Assembly (NCBI GenBank): GCA_964513095.1 | Contig: CAZELH010000047.1 | Span: 1 to 5,243 of the forward strand | DNA: 5,243 nucleotides | Origin: JBDKGD01 sp964513095 | Lineage (GTDB): Bacteria; Patescibacteriota; Minisyncoccia; UBA6257; 2-01-FULL-56-20 | Reading direction: 5' to 3' | Position numbers and translations under genes: made by a program | The notes under the pieces: generated by a model | Seen by the model: only the letters and a program-made list of their open reading frames with translations | Database searches by the model: none | Told to the model about the DNA's origin: nothing | Shown: positions 1 through 5,243 of the stretch, piece after piece | How the letters are laid out: every line of letters starts with the position of its first letter | Numbering within the stretch: the stretch's first letter is position 1

Positions 1-124
1 GTAGGGGAAGACAAAAAAGAAATTACGAATTGAGGATTGCGGATTAAAGAATAGCGAAAAATGAAAAAGTATGAGTAAAAATATTTGTTTGATTGATCCT
101 TTTTTGATATATATATAAAATTTA

Positions 125-151
125 GAGATCCCTCATTTTATTCGGGATGAC
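125..151 (+). repeat. 27-nt palindromic repeat, solo copy of the MITE end
   Basis: This stretch reads GAGATCCCTC, seven variable bases (ATTTTAT), then TCGGGATGAC or a close equivalent. Outside those seven bases it matches the 27-bp terminal repeat of the element at 1507-1648. The match continues outward into AT-rich DNA: TATAAAATTT precedes it here, and TATAAAATTTT precedes the reverse complement of the other element's left end. ATCCC (128-132) can pair with GGGAT (144-148) around an 11-base loop, and the variable bases lie in that loop. No inverted partner is visible between position 1 and here, so this is a solo end, a decayed element, or an element cut by the window edge. Confidence 0.75.
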
Positions 152-178
152 TGTTTGTGGAAGAGAGAACGATAAATC

Positions 179-207
179 AAAACCCCCTGCTTATTGCAGG
201 GGGTTTT
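179..207 (-). terminator. Rho-independent terminator of the S1 gene
   Basis: A perfect 12-bp stem pairs 179-190 (AAAACCCCCTGC) with 196-207 (GCAGGGGGTTTT) around the 5-base loop 191-195. It starts 17 bases past the S1 stop codon. On the minus strand the G-rich arm runs into TTTTGATTTA, a moderate U-tract, which fits termination of the leftward gene. The A/T flanks could also let it work rightward, but the plus-strand tract after TTTT is GCGTAGG, which is weaker. Confidence 0.88.
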
Positions 208-223
208 GCGTAGGAAATATTTT

Positions 224-1327
224 CTATTTCTTGAATTTGAGGACGATTCTTTTTTCCTCTGGCTTCACTGCTTCAACAATGAATGAGTGCGAACCTGATT
301 CGCCACCCAATACTTTTTTCATATCTTCCATTGATCCAAATTCAGACACGTGGATTAATCCTTGCACTGGAACATCTTTGATGTTGATGACTGCGCCGAA
401 TGGATTGAATTTATAGACTGTTCCTTCAATCTCCATTCCTGTTTTTACCGTGCTTGCGATGCTTTCCCACGGATCTTTTTTCAATGATTTCAAAGAGAGG
501 AATACTTTCCCTTCTTTAATTTCAAGGATTTTCACCTTTACCGTTTCGTTCATTGTTACCGCTTCTTTTGGATTATCAATGAGGCGATGGTCAATTTCTG
601 AAATATGCACCAATCCTTCGATTTGTGGGTTGTCGATGAATTTCACAAACACACCGAAATCAGCAATTCCGGAAACGACGCCTTCGATAATTTGCCCCGG
701 TTGATATCCTTTTAACATCTCCTTTACATTTACCGCGACGGTTTCGCGTTCTGAGGCGATTAATTTATTCTTTTTTGGATTGAAGTTTATGATTTTTACG
801 TTCAATTCTTCGCCAACCAGTTTTTTGAGCTCATCCATAATCTTTTGAGGGTCGGCACTTACTTCTTTTGGAGCGTGCTCTGTTGAAAGTTGAGATGTTG
901 GGATGAATCCACGCAAATCAAAGGCATTTACTACTACACCCGATGCGTTTACTCCGGTTACTTTTACCGTAACAACTTCACCGCTTTCTTGAGCGTCTTG
1001 GACTTGTTGCCATTGCTTTTGTTTGCTGACGTCAACGAGCGAGAGTTCGATACAGCCATTTTCGCCATCTAGGGCGATGACTTTGGCGCTCATTTCGTCT
1101 CCTTTTTTGAGGTCGCGAATCATGTCACGAGCGTTTAAGTATTCGGCGCCAAAGACGATGCCGGTGCCGAAACGACCGAGATCAAAGAGCGCGCTACGAG
1201 GGGCTTTTTTGATAAAAATCCCGGTAATCATGGCTCCTTCCCGTGGCCAGTTGATTGTTCCCAACTCATTCTTCAAAAACTGTTGTGTTGGGTTGCCAAC
1301 AGATTTCACTGATTCTTGTGTTTGCAT
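224..1327 (-). CDS. rpsA: Small ribosomal subunit protein bS1, four S1 domains
   Basis: The 367-residue product is built from S1 (OB-fold) RNA-binding domains. Ribosomal protein S1 sits on the 30S subunit and binds mRNA so that structured or leader-poor messages can start translation. Four units are visible, at about residues 28-100, 116-195, 210-282 and 296-365. The third is the most canonical, with GVVSGIADFGVFVKF, EGLVHISEI and GKVFLSLKSL. The fourth repeats it with FNPFGAVINI and GLIHVSEF. The first two are more divergent, as is usual for the ribosome-binding end of S1. E. coli S1 has six domains and about 557 residues; a four-domain form of this size is common in Gram-positive-type and CPR genomes. 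The start ATG (1325-1327) is followed by a polar lead of about 27 residues. The only Shine-Dalgarno candidate is GGGGA, about 12 bases upstream, which is too far to be strong. The gene ends at TAG, 17 bases before a strong terminator, and appears monocistronic in this window. The fold is certain. Calling it S1 itself rather than an S1-like accessory protein is likely but rests on domain count. Confidence 0.9.
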   Translation of the reverse strand: MQTQESVKSVGNPTQQFLKNELGTINWPREGAMITGIFIKKAPRSALFDLGRFGTGIVFGAEYLNARDMIRDLKKGDEMSAKVIALDGENGCIELSLVDVSKQKQWQQVQDAQESGEVVTVKVTGVNASGVVVNAFDLRGFIPTSQLSTEHAPKEVSADPQKIMDELKKLVGEELNVKIINFNPKKNKLIASERETVAVNVKEMLKGYQPGQIIEGVVSGIADFGVFVKFIDNPQIEGLVHISEIDHRLIDNPKEAVTMNETVKVKILEIKEGKVFLSLKSLKKDPWESIASTVKTGMEIEGTVYKFNPFGAVINIKDVPVQGLIHVSEFGSMEDMKKVLGGESGSHSFIVEAVKPEEKRIVLKFKK

Positions 1328-1366
1328 GTATATATTTCATCCCCACGATGGAGGACTATGCGGACA

Positions 1367-1396
1367 AGTGTAGCGTAAATTGGTCATTTTTGGCAA
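1367..1396 (-). promoter_or_regulatory. Candidate sigma-70-type promoter of the S1 gene
   Basis: On the minus strand, TTGCCA (1396-1391, five of six bases of TTGACA) is followed after 18 bases by TACACT (1372-1367, four of six of TATAAT). Transcription would start near 1360 and leave a leader of about 33 bases before the ATG at 1327. It lies between the S1 start and the repeat-rich DNA, the expected place for this promoter. Only sequence match supports it. Confidence 0.5.
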
Positions 1397-1418
1397 GGGC
1401 GTGCAAAGCGCGAAACGG

Positions 1419-1445
1419 GTATCGTGTAACGTGTATCGTATATCA
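1419..1445 (+). repeat. Degenerate GTATCGT short repeats
   Basis: GTATCGTGTA at 1419-1428 is followed by GTATCGT at 1433-1439, with a further overlapping variant, GTATATC, at 1438-1444. The unit period is about 14 bases. The stretch lies just upstream of the S1 promoter and has no coding potential. It may be a decayed tandem array, but with so few units chance is possible. Confidence 0.45.
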
Positions 1446-1506
1446 TAAAATACACAAGCGTGGAGTATAGAGTAAATAACATATAGTGGAAGGAGTTTTA
1501 AGCCTT

Positions 1507-1648
1507 GTCATCCCGAGCGGGGCGAGGGATCTCTAAAATTTTATAAACTCATACTCTCTACGAGGCTAATTTTTGAGGATAATACCTAACCCTCAATTAT
1601 TTTTTTATATTTTTGTAAACCGAGATCCCTCGCCCCGCTCGGGATGAC
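1507..1648. mobile_element. MITE-like element, perfect 27-bp terminal inverted repeats
   Basis: Bases 1507-1533 (starting GTCATCCCGAGCGGGG, ending GGGATCTC) are the exact reverse complement of 1622-1648 (starting GAGATCCCTCGCC, ending CGGGATGAC). They enclose about 88 bp of AT-rich, non-coding DNA, for a total of 142 bp. The ends are GC-rich and the core AT-rich, a common MITE composition. Each arm can also fold alone, with ATCCC pairing GGGAT around 11 bases. I see no obvious target-site duplication in the flanks (AGCCTT on the left, GGGAAG on the right) and no transposase in the window. It could move through a transposase elsewhere, or be a pair of inverted REP-like palindromes. The inverted repeat is certain; mobility is inferred. 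Confidence 0.75.
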
Positions 1649-1692
1649 GGGAAGGTGGTAGGGGGGGGGTGGTCCTAAAACCTAAAGCGTAG

Positions 1693-1721
1693 TCCGCCAT
1701 CCGCCAACTGGCGGAGGCGGA
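1693..1721. repeat. GC-rich hairpin made of TCCGCC units
   Basis: TCCGCC, A, TCCGCC is followed by the loop AACT and then GGCGGA, GGCGGA. The result is a 12-bp stem with one bulged A (1699). It is palindromic and also internally duplicated on each arm. No T-tract follows on either strand, so it is not a typical terminator. It is probably a dispersed intergenic palindrome. Confidence 0.7.
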
Positions 1722-1753
1722 GAATAATGAATAATGGAAAAGGCAGGAAGCAT

Positions 1754-1780
1754 GGATTTCGGCTCGGTGGTCGGAATGAC
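1754..1780 (+). repeat. Decayed palindromic repeat of the GGRATGAC family
   Basis: ATTTC (1756-1760) can pair with GGAAT (1773-1777), allowing one G-T pair, around a 12-base loop. It ends in GGAATGAC, the same end box as the elements at 125, 1622 and 1855. After it comes AGCAGGG, which resembles the AGCGGGG after the 1855 element. It is the weakest member of the family. Confidence 0.5.
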
Positions 1781-1795
1781 AGCAGGGCGAAAGGA

Positions 1796-1827
1796 ATTGC
1801 GGATTGAGTATTGTAGGATTGCGGATT
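1796..1827 (+). repeat. Paired ATTGCGGATT direct repeats
   Basis: ATTGCGGATT occurs at 1796-1805 and 1818-1827, a 22-base period, with related sequence (GAGTATTGTAGG) between. A third copy lies at 36-45 beyond the S1 gene, within a 14-base identity (33-46 against 1815-1828). The same 10-mer three times in 5.2 kb, always in intergenic DNA and in one orientation, suggests a dispersed short repeat. Function is unknown. Confidence 0.5.
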
Positions 1828-1854
1828 AGGTGTGAAGAAAGAATTATAGACGCA

Positions 1855-1880
1855 TAGATTCCCGCCTACGCGGGAATGAC
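1855..1880 (+). repeat. REP-like hairpin repeat ending GGGAATGAC
   Basis: ATTCCCGC (1858-1865) pairs perfectly with GCGGGAAT (1870-1877) around the loop CTAC, with TAG before and GAC after. From memory, hairpins of this kind (GTCATTCCCGCG... on the other strand) are widespread intergenic repeats in bacteria, and they are often mis-called as small proteins containing CHSRVGGNL-like strings. It lies about 30 bases upstream of the -35 box of the rightward promoter. Confidence 0.75.
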
Positions 1881-1908
1881 AGCGGGGGGGCAAAAGGGGA
1901 GATTTTGT

Positions 1909-1938
1909 TTGCTACCAGCGGTTTTTTTGTGATATACT
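1909..1938 (+). promoter_or_regulatory. Extended -10 promoter of the gyrA cluster
   Basis: TTGCTA (1909-1914, four of six of TTGACA), an 18-base spacer and TATACT (1933-1938, five of six of TATAAT) are present. TGA stands directly before the -10, giving the extended -10 motif TGnTATACT. A start near 1945 would leave a leader of only about 11 bases before the ATG at 1956, with no Shine-Dalgarno sequence, so the transcript would be nearly leaderless. It is the best promoter match seen ahead of the three rightward genes. Confidence 0.65.
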
Positions 1939-1955
1939 AGATCCAATTACTGCTT

Positions 1956-2507
1956 ATGGTTATTACTTATTCTGGCGCAGGACATGTTCGAATTCAAAAT
2001 GGCGAAACAACGTTGGTTGTGGATCCTGTTTCTACTCGAGCGAAGGCAACGCTTACCCTTCGAACTTCCTGCGATGTGAATGATCCGGTGCCATCTGATG
2101 AGATTGTGTGTCCGGGTGAATACGAGGTGCGCGAGGTGGAAGTTTCTGGATTTGCTACTCATACTGTCGAAACCACTTTGTTTACCTCCTATCTTATTAT
2201 TTGGGAAGAAATTCGCCTTTTTTTCCTTGCATCATCTTCTCCTGAATTTGATATTACTCATTTTGCTGATGTTGGGACGGTGGACGTCCTTTTTGCTCCT
2301 GCTGATTTTGGCGCAGATCCCAACACGGTTGCGAAATTAGCTCGACAGTTTAATCCAGCGGTGATTGTGCCGGTGTATGAGAAATCAACAACTGCTCTTG
2401 CACAGGCGCTTGGTGCAAAGCCGGTTACTACTGATAAGTTTGTATTTAAAAAGAAGGATTTGGTTGCCGGCGCACTTCAATTTGTCGTTCTTGAACCACT
2501 TGCATAA
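1956..2507 (+). CDS. UlaG-like metallo-beta-lactamase-fold protein, metal site lost
   Basis: The 183-residue product matches in outline the small UlaG-like metallo-beta-lactamase-fold hydrolases. It has an N-terminal strand pair (MVITYSGAGHVRI, then TTLVVDP at 18-24), the family's PGEYEV turn (53-58), a SYLIIWEEIRLFFL strand pair (78-91), a DVLFAP strand (110-115), a VIVPVY strand (136-141) and a closing KKKDL...FVVLEP (165-181). These proteins normally bind two metal ions through HxHxDH after the third strand and further His/Asp residues. Here the expected HxHxDH region reads TLRTSCDVNDP (34-44), the usual LGD turn reads LASSS (91-95), and the usual PMHY reads PVYE (139-142). Only three histidines remain in the protein (10, 69, 102), none in these positions. 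The frame is intact and the fold signature is kept, so this looks like a non-catalytic relative with a binding or structural role, not a pseudogene (inference). Its ATG has no Shine-Dalgarno sequence but follows a good promoter. It is the first gene of a likely operon with the small membrane protein and gyrA. Confidence 0.78.
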   Translation: MVITYSGAGHVRIQNGETTLVVDPVSTRAKATLTLRTSCDVNDPVPSDEIVCPGEYEVREVEVSGFATHTVETTLFTSYLIIWEEIRLFFLASSSPEFDITHFADVGTVDVLFAPADFGADPNTVAKLARQFNPAVIVPVYEKSTTALAQALGAKPVTTDKFVFKKKDLVAGALQFVVLEPLA

Positions 2508-2512
2508 CCACA

Positions 2513-2803
2513 ATGCTTTCATTTATTCGAAATTTATCGGATGGACATCGTCGGTTTTTATTCGTGTTCCTCTTTTTTGTTTCGTTTGGTGTTGTTTTGA
2601 ATGTGTGGGCGTGGTATGTGGGTAGTTTGCTTACCCCAACGTCTTTGGTTGTTGTTACAAACGGACAACAGTATGGCCAAACTGCCACTGTTGCTGATGC
2701 TTCTGGCGTTCAGTTGGCATCGTCGAACCCCTTTTCCTTCTTTCAGACGGTAAAAAGTGGTGCGGAGGTTGTGTTTGATGCTATTGTTTCTATTATTAAA
2801 TAG
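2513..2803 (+). CDS. Small single-span membrane protein, function unknown
   Basis: I do not recognise this 96-residue protein. It has a short basic start (R6, H12, R13, R14), then one strongly hydrophobic helix at about residues 15-37 (FLFVFLFFVSFGVVLNVWAW). A tail of about 58 residues follows, rich in V, S, T and Q, ending in a possibly amphipathic helix (about 76-96). The positive-inside rule puts the N-terminus in the cytoplasm and the tail outside. There is no cysteine, so it is not a lipoprotein. The ATG lies 5 bases after the preceding TAA, and the TAG lies 17 bases before gyrA, so it is very likely co-transcribed with both. No Shine-Dalgarno sequence is visible. The overlapping minus-strand frame (2446-2688) lacks this coherent topology. 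The gene is probably real because of its operon spacing and sensible membrane architecture. Confidence 0.72.
   Translation: MLSFIRNLSDGHRRFLFVFLFFVSFGVVLNVWAWYVGSLLTPTSLVVVTNGQQYGQTATVADASGVQLASSNPFSFFQTVKSGAEVVFDAIVSIIK
2769..2796 (+). promoter_or_regulatory. Weak candidate internal promoter before gyrA
   Basis: TTGTGT (2769-2774, three of six of TTGACA), a 16-base spacer and TATTAT (2791-2796, five of six of TATAAT) lie in the end of the small membrane protein gene. A start near 2803 would give gyrA a leader of about 18 bases. The -35 is poor and the DNA is AT-rich, so chance is quite possible. Confidence 0.22.
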
Positions 2804-2820
2804 ATTTCCTTCTAATTTTT

Positions 2821-5243
2821 ATGTCTTCTGTAGAAAAGCGAGAAATAACTCACGAACTTCAAGAATCCTACCTCGATTATGCGATGTCGGTTATCGTGTC
2901 ACGCGCACTTCCTGATGTGCGAGACGGATTAAAACCGGTGCAACGCCGTGTGTTGTGGGCGATGTGGGATAGCGGGTTGAGTTCGACTGCGAAATTTAGA
3001 AAGTCTGCGAATGTGGTTGGTGAAACCTTAGGACGATATCATCCGCATGGTGATAGTTCTGTGTATGACGCGTTGGTGCGTATGGCGCAAGATTTCTCTC
3101 TCCGATACCCGTTGGTACATGGGCAGGGTAATTTTGGTAACGTAGACGGAGATTCGGCTGCTGCGATGCGTTATACCGAGGTGAAAATGTCGAAGATCGC
3201 CGAAGAGCTGTTAACCGATATCGAAAAAGAAACGGTTGATTGGCAACCAAACTATGATGCGAGTCGCGAAGAGCCCCGCGTGCTCCCCGCAAAACTTCCG
3301 AACTTGTTGTTGAATGGCACGGTTGGAATTGCGGTTGGTATGGCGACGAATATTCCCCCTCATAATTTGGGTGAGTTGGTGGATGCTATTTTGTATTTAA
3401 CTGAACATCCTGATGCCACTGTTTCTGATTTGTGTAAATTCGTAAAAGGGCCGGATTTTCCAACCGGTGGAATTATTTTTGATAAAAAAGCGATTGAAAC
3501 TGCGTATGCAACTGGTCGTGGGGGAGTAACCACTCGTGCCAAGACTGAAATTACGGAACGAAAGTCCGGCGTGTTTGATATTATCGTCAACGAAATTCCA
3601 TATCAGGTAAACAAATCTGAGCTTATTAAAAAAATCGCGGAACTTGTTATTGATAAACGCATTGAAGGTATTCGCACTATTCGCGATGAGTCTGATCGTG
3701 ACGGTATGCGTATTGTGATTGAACTGAAAACCGACGCGGCGCCACAAAAAGTGTTGAATCAGTTGTATAAATTTACTGATTTACAGAAAGATTTTCATTT
3801 CAATATGTTGGCACTTGAAAATGGATTGCAACCTCAACTTATGTCGTTGCGGGACATTTTGTTCCATTACGTTGAGTATCGAAAGACTGTTATTCGTCGA
3901 CGCACGGAATTTGATCTTCGCAAAGCACGAGAGCGCGCTCATATTTTGGAAGGATTGGTAAAAGCGCTTGATGTGATTGATAAAGTTATTGCCACCATTC
4001 GGAAATCTCAAAACCGTGAAGTTGCGCATGCAAATTTGGTAAAGGTATTTGATTTCAGTGTGTTGCAGGCAAATGCAATTTTGGAGATGCGTTTGCAGAG
4101 TTTGGCGGCGTTGGAACGAGAGCGACTTGAGGATGAGTTGAAAGAGAAGAGAAAATTAATCAAAGAATTAGAGACGATTTTGAAGTATCCAGAAAAAATT
4201 GTAGAGATTATTCGCACGGAAATTACCGATTTGAAAAAACAGTATGGTGACGATCGTCGCACGCAAGTTATTCCTACCGCTATCGGTGAGTTTAAAATGG
4301 AAGATTTGGTGACGCAGGAAGAGGCGATGATTACGTTTTCTGCTGGCGGGTACATTAAACGGTTGCCTCCAGACACCTTCAAGACTCAAAAGAGAGGAGG
4401 GAAGGGGCTTATTGGTTCGGACGTTGCCGAAGAAGATTTCTTGGCCCATTTTTTGACGGTGAAAACTCACGATAATTTACTTTTCTTTACAAATAAGGGT
4501 CGTGTGTTCCAAACAAAAGCGTATGAAATTCCAGAGGCAACTCGAACTTCCAAAGGAAAGGCAATTCATAATTTCTTGGAGCTTCCGACCGATGAAAGTA
4601 TTCAGGCAATTGTTGGATATGATGAAAAAACCGCAACGCATTCTTATTTGGTAATGGTGACCGCTCACGGAGTGATTAAGAAAACTTCTCTTGAGGATTT
4701 TAGTAATATTCGACGTACGGGAATTATTGCAATTACACTCGACAAGGAAGATAGCTTGAAGGGTGTGCGACTTTCGAATGGCAAAGATCAGATTATTTTA
4801 ACGACTCGTAATGGTCAGTCCATTCGATTTGGTGAAGCACAAGTGCGTGCGATGGGTCGTACGGCCGGAGGTGTTACTGGTATGAAGTTGAAAAAAGGCG
4901 ATTCTATTGCCGCGTTTGATATTATCGTTGCTGATACGCCGGCCACTGCGCATTTATTAGTGGTCATGGAAAAAGGGTTTGGAAAGCAGACGCTCCTGAA
5001 AGAGTACAAGAGTCAAAATCGAGGCGGATCGGGAATTCGTACTGCCAATGTTACCCCAAAGACTGGTGAAGTGATTGGCGCGTATATTATTACGACTCAA
5101 GAAGAGATTTTTGCCCTTTCTGCCAAGGGTCAGGTGATTCGAACGGATTTGTCTTCTATTCGTACCACGGGTCGTGCGGCGCAAGGTGTGCGACTGATGA
5201 ATGTTGAGGCGGGCGATCGATTGGCGGCAGTGGCGATTTTGTA
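2821..5243 (+). CDS. gyrA: DNA gyrase subunit A, C-terminus beyond window
   Basis: GyrA cuts and rejoins DNA in the A2B2 gyrase complex, which adds negative supercoils using ATP hydrolysed by GyrB. The frame is open for 807 codons to the window edge with no frameshift. The N-terminal part carries ESYLDYAMSVIVSRALPDVRDGLKPV and the winged-helix segment HPHGDSSVYDAL (74-85). Tyr118 in AAMRYTE is the catalytic tyrosine (E. coli Tyr122), with Arg117 before it. Ile170 in NGTVGIAVGMATNIPPHN matches the DNA-intercalating Ile174. Ser79 and Asp83 match E. coli Ser83 and Asp87, so the quinolone-contact residues are of the sensitive type. A coiled-coil arm spans about 340-470. QKRGGKG (523-529) is the GyrA box, needed to wrap DNA and absent from typical ParC, so this is gyrase and not topoisomerase IV. 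Pinwheel blade repeats follow, for example GRTAGGV (679-685), NRGGSGI (733-739) and GRAAQGV (784-790). The last is near the end of the pinwheel, so little of the protein is missing. The ATG has no Shine-Dalgarno sequence and lies 17 bases after the membrane protein gene. No gyrB is visible. Confidence 0.97.
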   Translation, partial: MSSVEKREITHELQESYLDYAMSVIVSRALPDVRDGLKPVQRRVLWAMWDSGLSSTAKFRKSANVVGETLGRYHPHGDSSVYDALVRMAQDFSLRYPLVHGQGNFGNVDGDSAAAMRYTEVKMSKIAEELLTDIEKETVDWQPNYDASREEPRVLPAKLPNLLLNGTVGIAVGMATNIPPHNLGELVDAILYLTEHPDATVSDLCKFVKGPDFPTGGIIFDKKAIETAYATGRGGVTTRAKTEITERKSGVFDIIVNEIPYQVNKSELIKKIAELVIDKRIEGIRTIRDESDRDGMRIVIELKTDAAPQKVLNQLYKFTDLQKDFHFNMLALENGLQPQLMSLRDILFHYVEYRKTVIRRRTEFDLRKARERAHILEGLVKALDVIDKVIATIRKSQNREVAHANLVKVFDFSVLQANAILEMRLQSLAALERERLEDELKEKRKLIKELETILKYPEKIVEIIRTEITDLKKQYGDDRRTQVIPTAIGEFKMEDLVTQEEAMITFSAGGYIKRLPPDTFKTQKRGGKGLIGSDVAEEDFLAHFLTVKTHDNLLFFTNKGRVFQTKAYEIPEATRTSKGKAIHNFLELPTDESIQAIVGYDEKTATHSYLVMVTAHGVIKKTSLEDFSNIRRTGIIAITLDKEDSLKGVRLSNGKDQIILTTRNGQSIRFGEAQVRAMGRTAGGVTGMKLKKGDSIAAFDIIVADTPATAHLLVVMEKGFGKQTLLKEYKSQNRGGSGIRTANVTPKTGEVIGAYIITTQEEIFALSAKGQVIRTDLSSIRTTGRAAQGVRLMNVEAGDRLAAVAIL

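Larger units (their letters stand above)
1328..1955. other. Repeat-rich divergent intergenic region
   Basis: No credible gene lies in these 628 bases between the divergent S1 gene and the gyrA cluster. In order, the region holds the S1 promoter, a degenerate GTATCGT repeat (1419-1445), a 142-bp inverted-repeat element (1507-1648), a run of nine G (1661-1669), a GC-rich hairpin (1693-1721), a tandem AATAATG pair (about 1723-1737), a decayed palindromic repeat (1754-1780), paired ATTGCGGATT copies (1796-1827), a perfect 8-bp hairpin repeat (1855-1880) with a run of seven G after it (1884-1890), and the rightward promoter (1909-1938). The one long open frame here, minus strand 1675-1893, is made of repeat sequence and is not called as a gene. 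Confidence 0.85.

Noticed and set aside
106..120. TATATATATAAAA stretch as a promoter for a gene left of the window or for rightward transcription
   Set aside because: No matching -35 element at a suitable distance and no gene starting nearby on either strand. The AT-richness alone explains the match.
147..1470. Plus-strand open frames of 60-116 residues over and beside the S1 gene
   Set aside because: They are antisense to S1 or run into the repeat-rich intergenic DNA, and have no recognisable motifs.
1507..1648. Inverted repeat as an intrinsic terminator for a rightward or leftward transcript
   Set aside because: The arms are about 88 bases apart, neither outer end has a T-tract, and no gene ends next to it on either side.
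1675..1893. Minus-strand 72-residue open frame with strings such as CHSRVGGNL and SFRPPSRNPC
   Set aside because: These strings are translations of the palindromic repeats at 1855-1880 and 1754-1780, and the end of the frame runs through the TCCGCC hairpin. Composition and position mark it as repeat DNA.
1328..1955. Possible CRISPR array because of many short repeats
   Set aside because: Repeat copies differ in sequence, spacing is irregular, one copy is inverted, and there are no uniform spacers or cas genes.
1947..2162. Minus-strand 71-residue open frame overlapping the hydrolase-like gene
   Set aside because: It is antisense to a gene with recognisable fold signatures and a promoter, and its own product shows no domain or coherent topology.
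2996..5184. Several minus-strand open frames of 63-124 residues
   Set aside because: All lie antisense inside the continuous gyrA frame and show no domain features.
2821..5243. Possible frameshift or alternative genetic code (UGA as glycine) in gyrA
   Set aside because: Translating the whole frame by hand gave a continuous GyrA sequence with no internal stop and no in-frame TGA. Glycines use GGN codons.

Overview
The window looks like chromosomal DNA from a small-genome bacterium, most likely a member of the Candidate Phyla Radiation (Patescibacteria, Parcubacteria-like). This is inferred from gene style only. The clues are a four-domain ribosomal protein S1 of 367 residues, a short degenerate metallo-beta-lactamase-fold protein of a type I associate with these genomes, no convincing Shine-Dalgarno sequence before the three rightward genes, and short palindromic intergenic repeats. 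About 4 kb of coding sequence has no in-frame TGA, which argues against the UGA-as-glycine code of Gracilibacteria and Absconditabacteria.

Layout. Positions 1-178 are AT-rich and non-coding, with one copy of a 27-nt palindromic repeat. A strong hairpin terminator (179-207) ends the leftward S1 gene (224-1327), which has a plausible promoter at 1367-1396. A 628-bp divergent intergenic region (1328-1955) follows. It holds a 142-bp MITE-like element with perfect 27-bp terminal inverted repeats (1507-1648), several other hairpin repeats, a G9 tract and short direct repeats. An extended -10 promoter (1909-1938) then drives a rightward cluster: a metallo-beta-lactamase-fold protein without its metal-binding histidines (1956-2507), a 96-residue single-span membrane protein (2513-2803) and gyrA (2821 to beyond the window end). 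Spacings of 5 and 17 bases suggest one operon.

How the parts fit. S1 recruits mRNA to the ribosome and GyrA is the breakage-reunion subunit of DNA gyrase, so the window carries two housekeeping functions on divergent transcripts. The two small genes ahead of gyrA have no assignable function. The rightward genes lack Shine-Dalgarno sequences, so their translation may rely on S1 or on near-leaderless initiation (inference).

I do not see a defence system, CRISPR array, transposase or biosynthetic cluster. The two points most worth following are the family of short palindromic elements, which share outer boxes but have different loop sequences and lie on both sides of the S1 gene, and the apparently non-catalytic metallo-beta-lactamase-fold protein at the head of the gyrA operon.
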